Origin: Pseudomonadota bacterium
GTDB lineage: Bacteria > Desulfobacterota > Syntrophobacteria > Syntrophobacterales > Syntrophobacteraceae
Direction of reading: 5' to 3'
Assembly (NCBI GenBank): GCA_023442755.1
Contig: JAEZXS010000408.1
Coordinates: 1-6,297, forward strand
DNA: 6,297 nt
Shown here: piece by piece, positions 6,189 through 6,297 of the stretch
How the letters are laid out: each line of letters opens with the position of its first letter
Numbering within the stretch: position 1 is the first letter of the stretch
The notes under the pieces: generated by a model
Seen by the model: the letters and a program-made list of their open reading frames with translations, nothing else
What the model was told of the DNA's origin: nothing
Database searches by the model: none
Translations under genes and position numbers: made by a program

Positions 6189-6297
6189 ATGGTTATTCTC
6201 GGCCTCAACGCATATCACGGAGACTCGTCGGCCTGTATTGTCGTTGACGGTAAGCTCCTTGCCGCCGCCGAAGAAGAGCGTTTTCGCCGGATAAAAC
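6189..6297 (+). CDS. Carbamoyltransferase, NodU/CmcH type, N-terminal fragment cut by the window edge
   Basis: Only 36 codons are in the window, but they are distinctive: VILGLNAYHGDSSACIVVDG followed by KLLAAAEEERFRRIK, matching the start of the NodU/CmcH/TobZ carbamoyltransferases (family length roughly 550-600 residues). These enzymes make carbamoyl-AMP from carbamoyl phosphate and ATP in a Kae1-like domain and transfer the carbamoyl group to a hydroxyl, for example on Nod factors, antibiotics or sugars. His10 and Asp12 lie in the conserved N-terminal motif. The gene starts eight bases after the MBOAT stop behind a consensus Shine-Dalgarno, so it very likely belongs to the same operon and would act on the glycan or its precursor in the cytoplasm. 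Completeness and catalytic residues further on cannot be judged. Confidence 0.88.
   Translation, partial: MVILGLNAYHGDSSACIVVDGKLLAAAEEERFRRIK

Overview
The window reads as part of a cell-surface or secreted polysaccharide locus. All genes lie on the + strand and coding is nearly continuous. GC is moderate, by eye in the low to mid 50s percent. The gene families and the dispersed palindrome type suggest a Gram-negative bacterium, perhaps one of the former deltaproteobacteria (Desulfobacterota). That placement is inferred from gene style only and is of low confidence. No RNA genes, CRISPR, transposase or integrase is visible.

Layout: (1) 3-1232, the 3' part of a CapK/PaaK-like adenylate-forming enzyme whose start lies left of the window. 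(2) 1233-1452, the only real intergenic gap (220 bp), AT-richer, holding a degenerate copy of a dispersed palindromic repeat and no convincing promoter or terminator. (3) 1453-2610, a GT4-type glycosyltransferase with a perfect 12-bp hairpin in its inter-domain linker. (4) 2607-3587, a DUF362 protein starting at a GTG that overlaps the previous stop. (5) 3587-4720, a membrane-anchored SGNH-like protein. (6) 4720-6180, an AlgI-like MBOAT O-acyltransferase. (7) 6189 to the right edge, the first 36 codons of a NodU/CmcH-type carbamoyltransferase.

Genes 3 to 7 look like one transcription unit: three successive start/stop overlaps (GTGA, TAATG, TGATG), then a Shine-Dalgarno that shares bases with a stop codon. 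In the likely joint scheme, the glycosyltransferase helps build a glycan in the cytoplasm. The MBOAT moves acyl groups across the inner membrane, and the SGNH partner places them on the glycan in the periplasm, by analogy with AlgI/AlgJ/AlgX, PatA/PatB and DltB/DltD. The carbamoyltransferase would add carbamoyl groups to a sugar or sugar-linked precursor. The CapK-like enzyme may activate a carboxylic acid for the same pathway. The DUF362 protein has no assigned role; finding it translationally coupled inside a glycan-decoration operon is the least explained part of the window.
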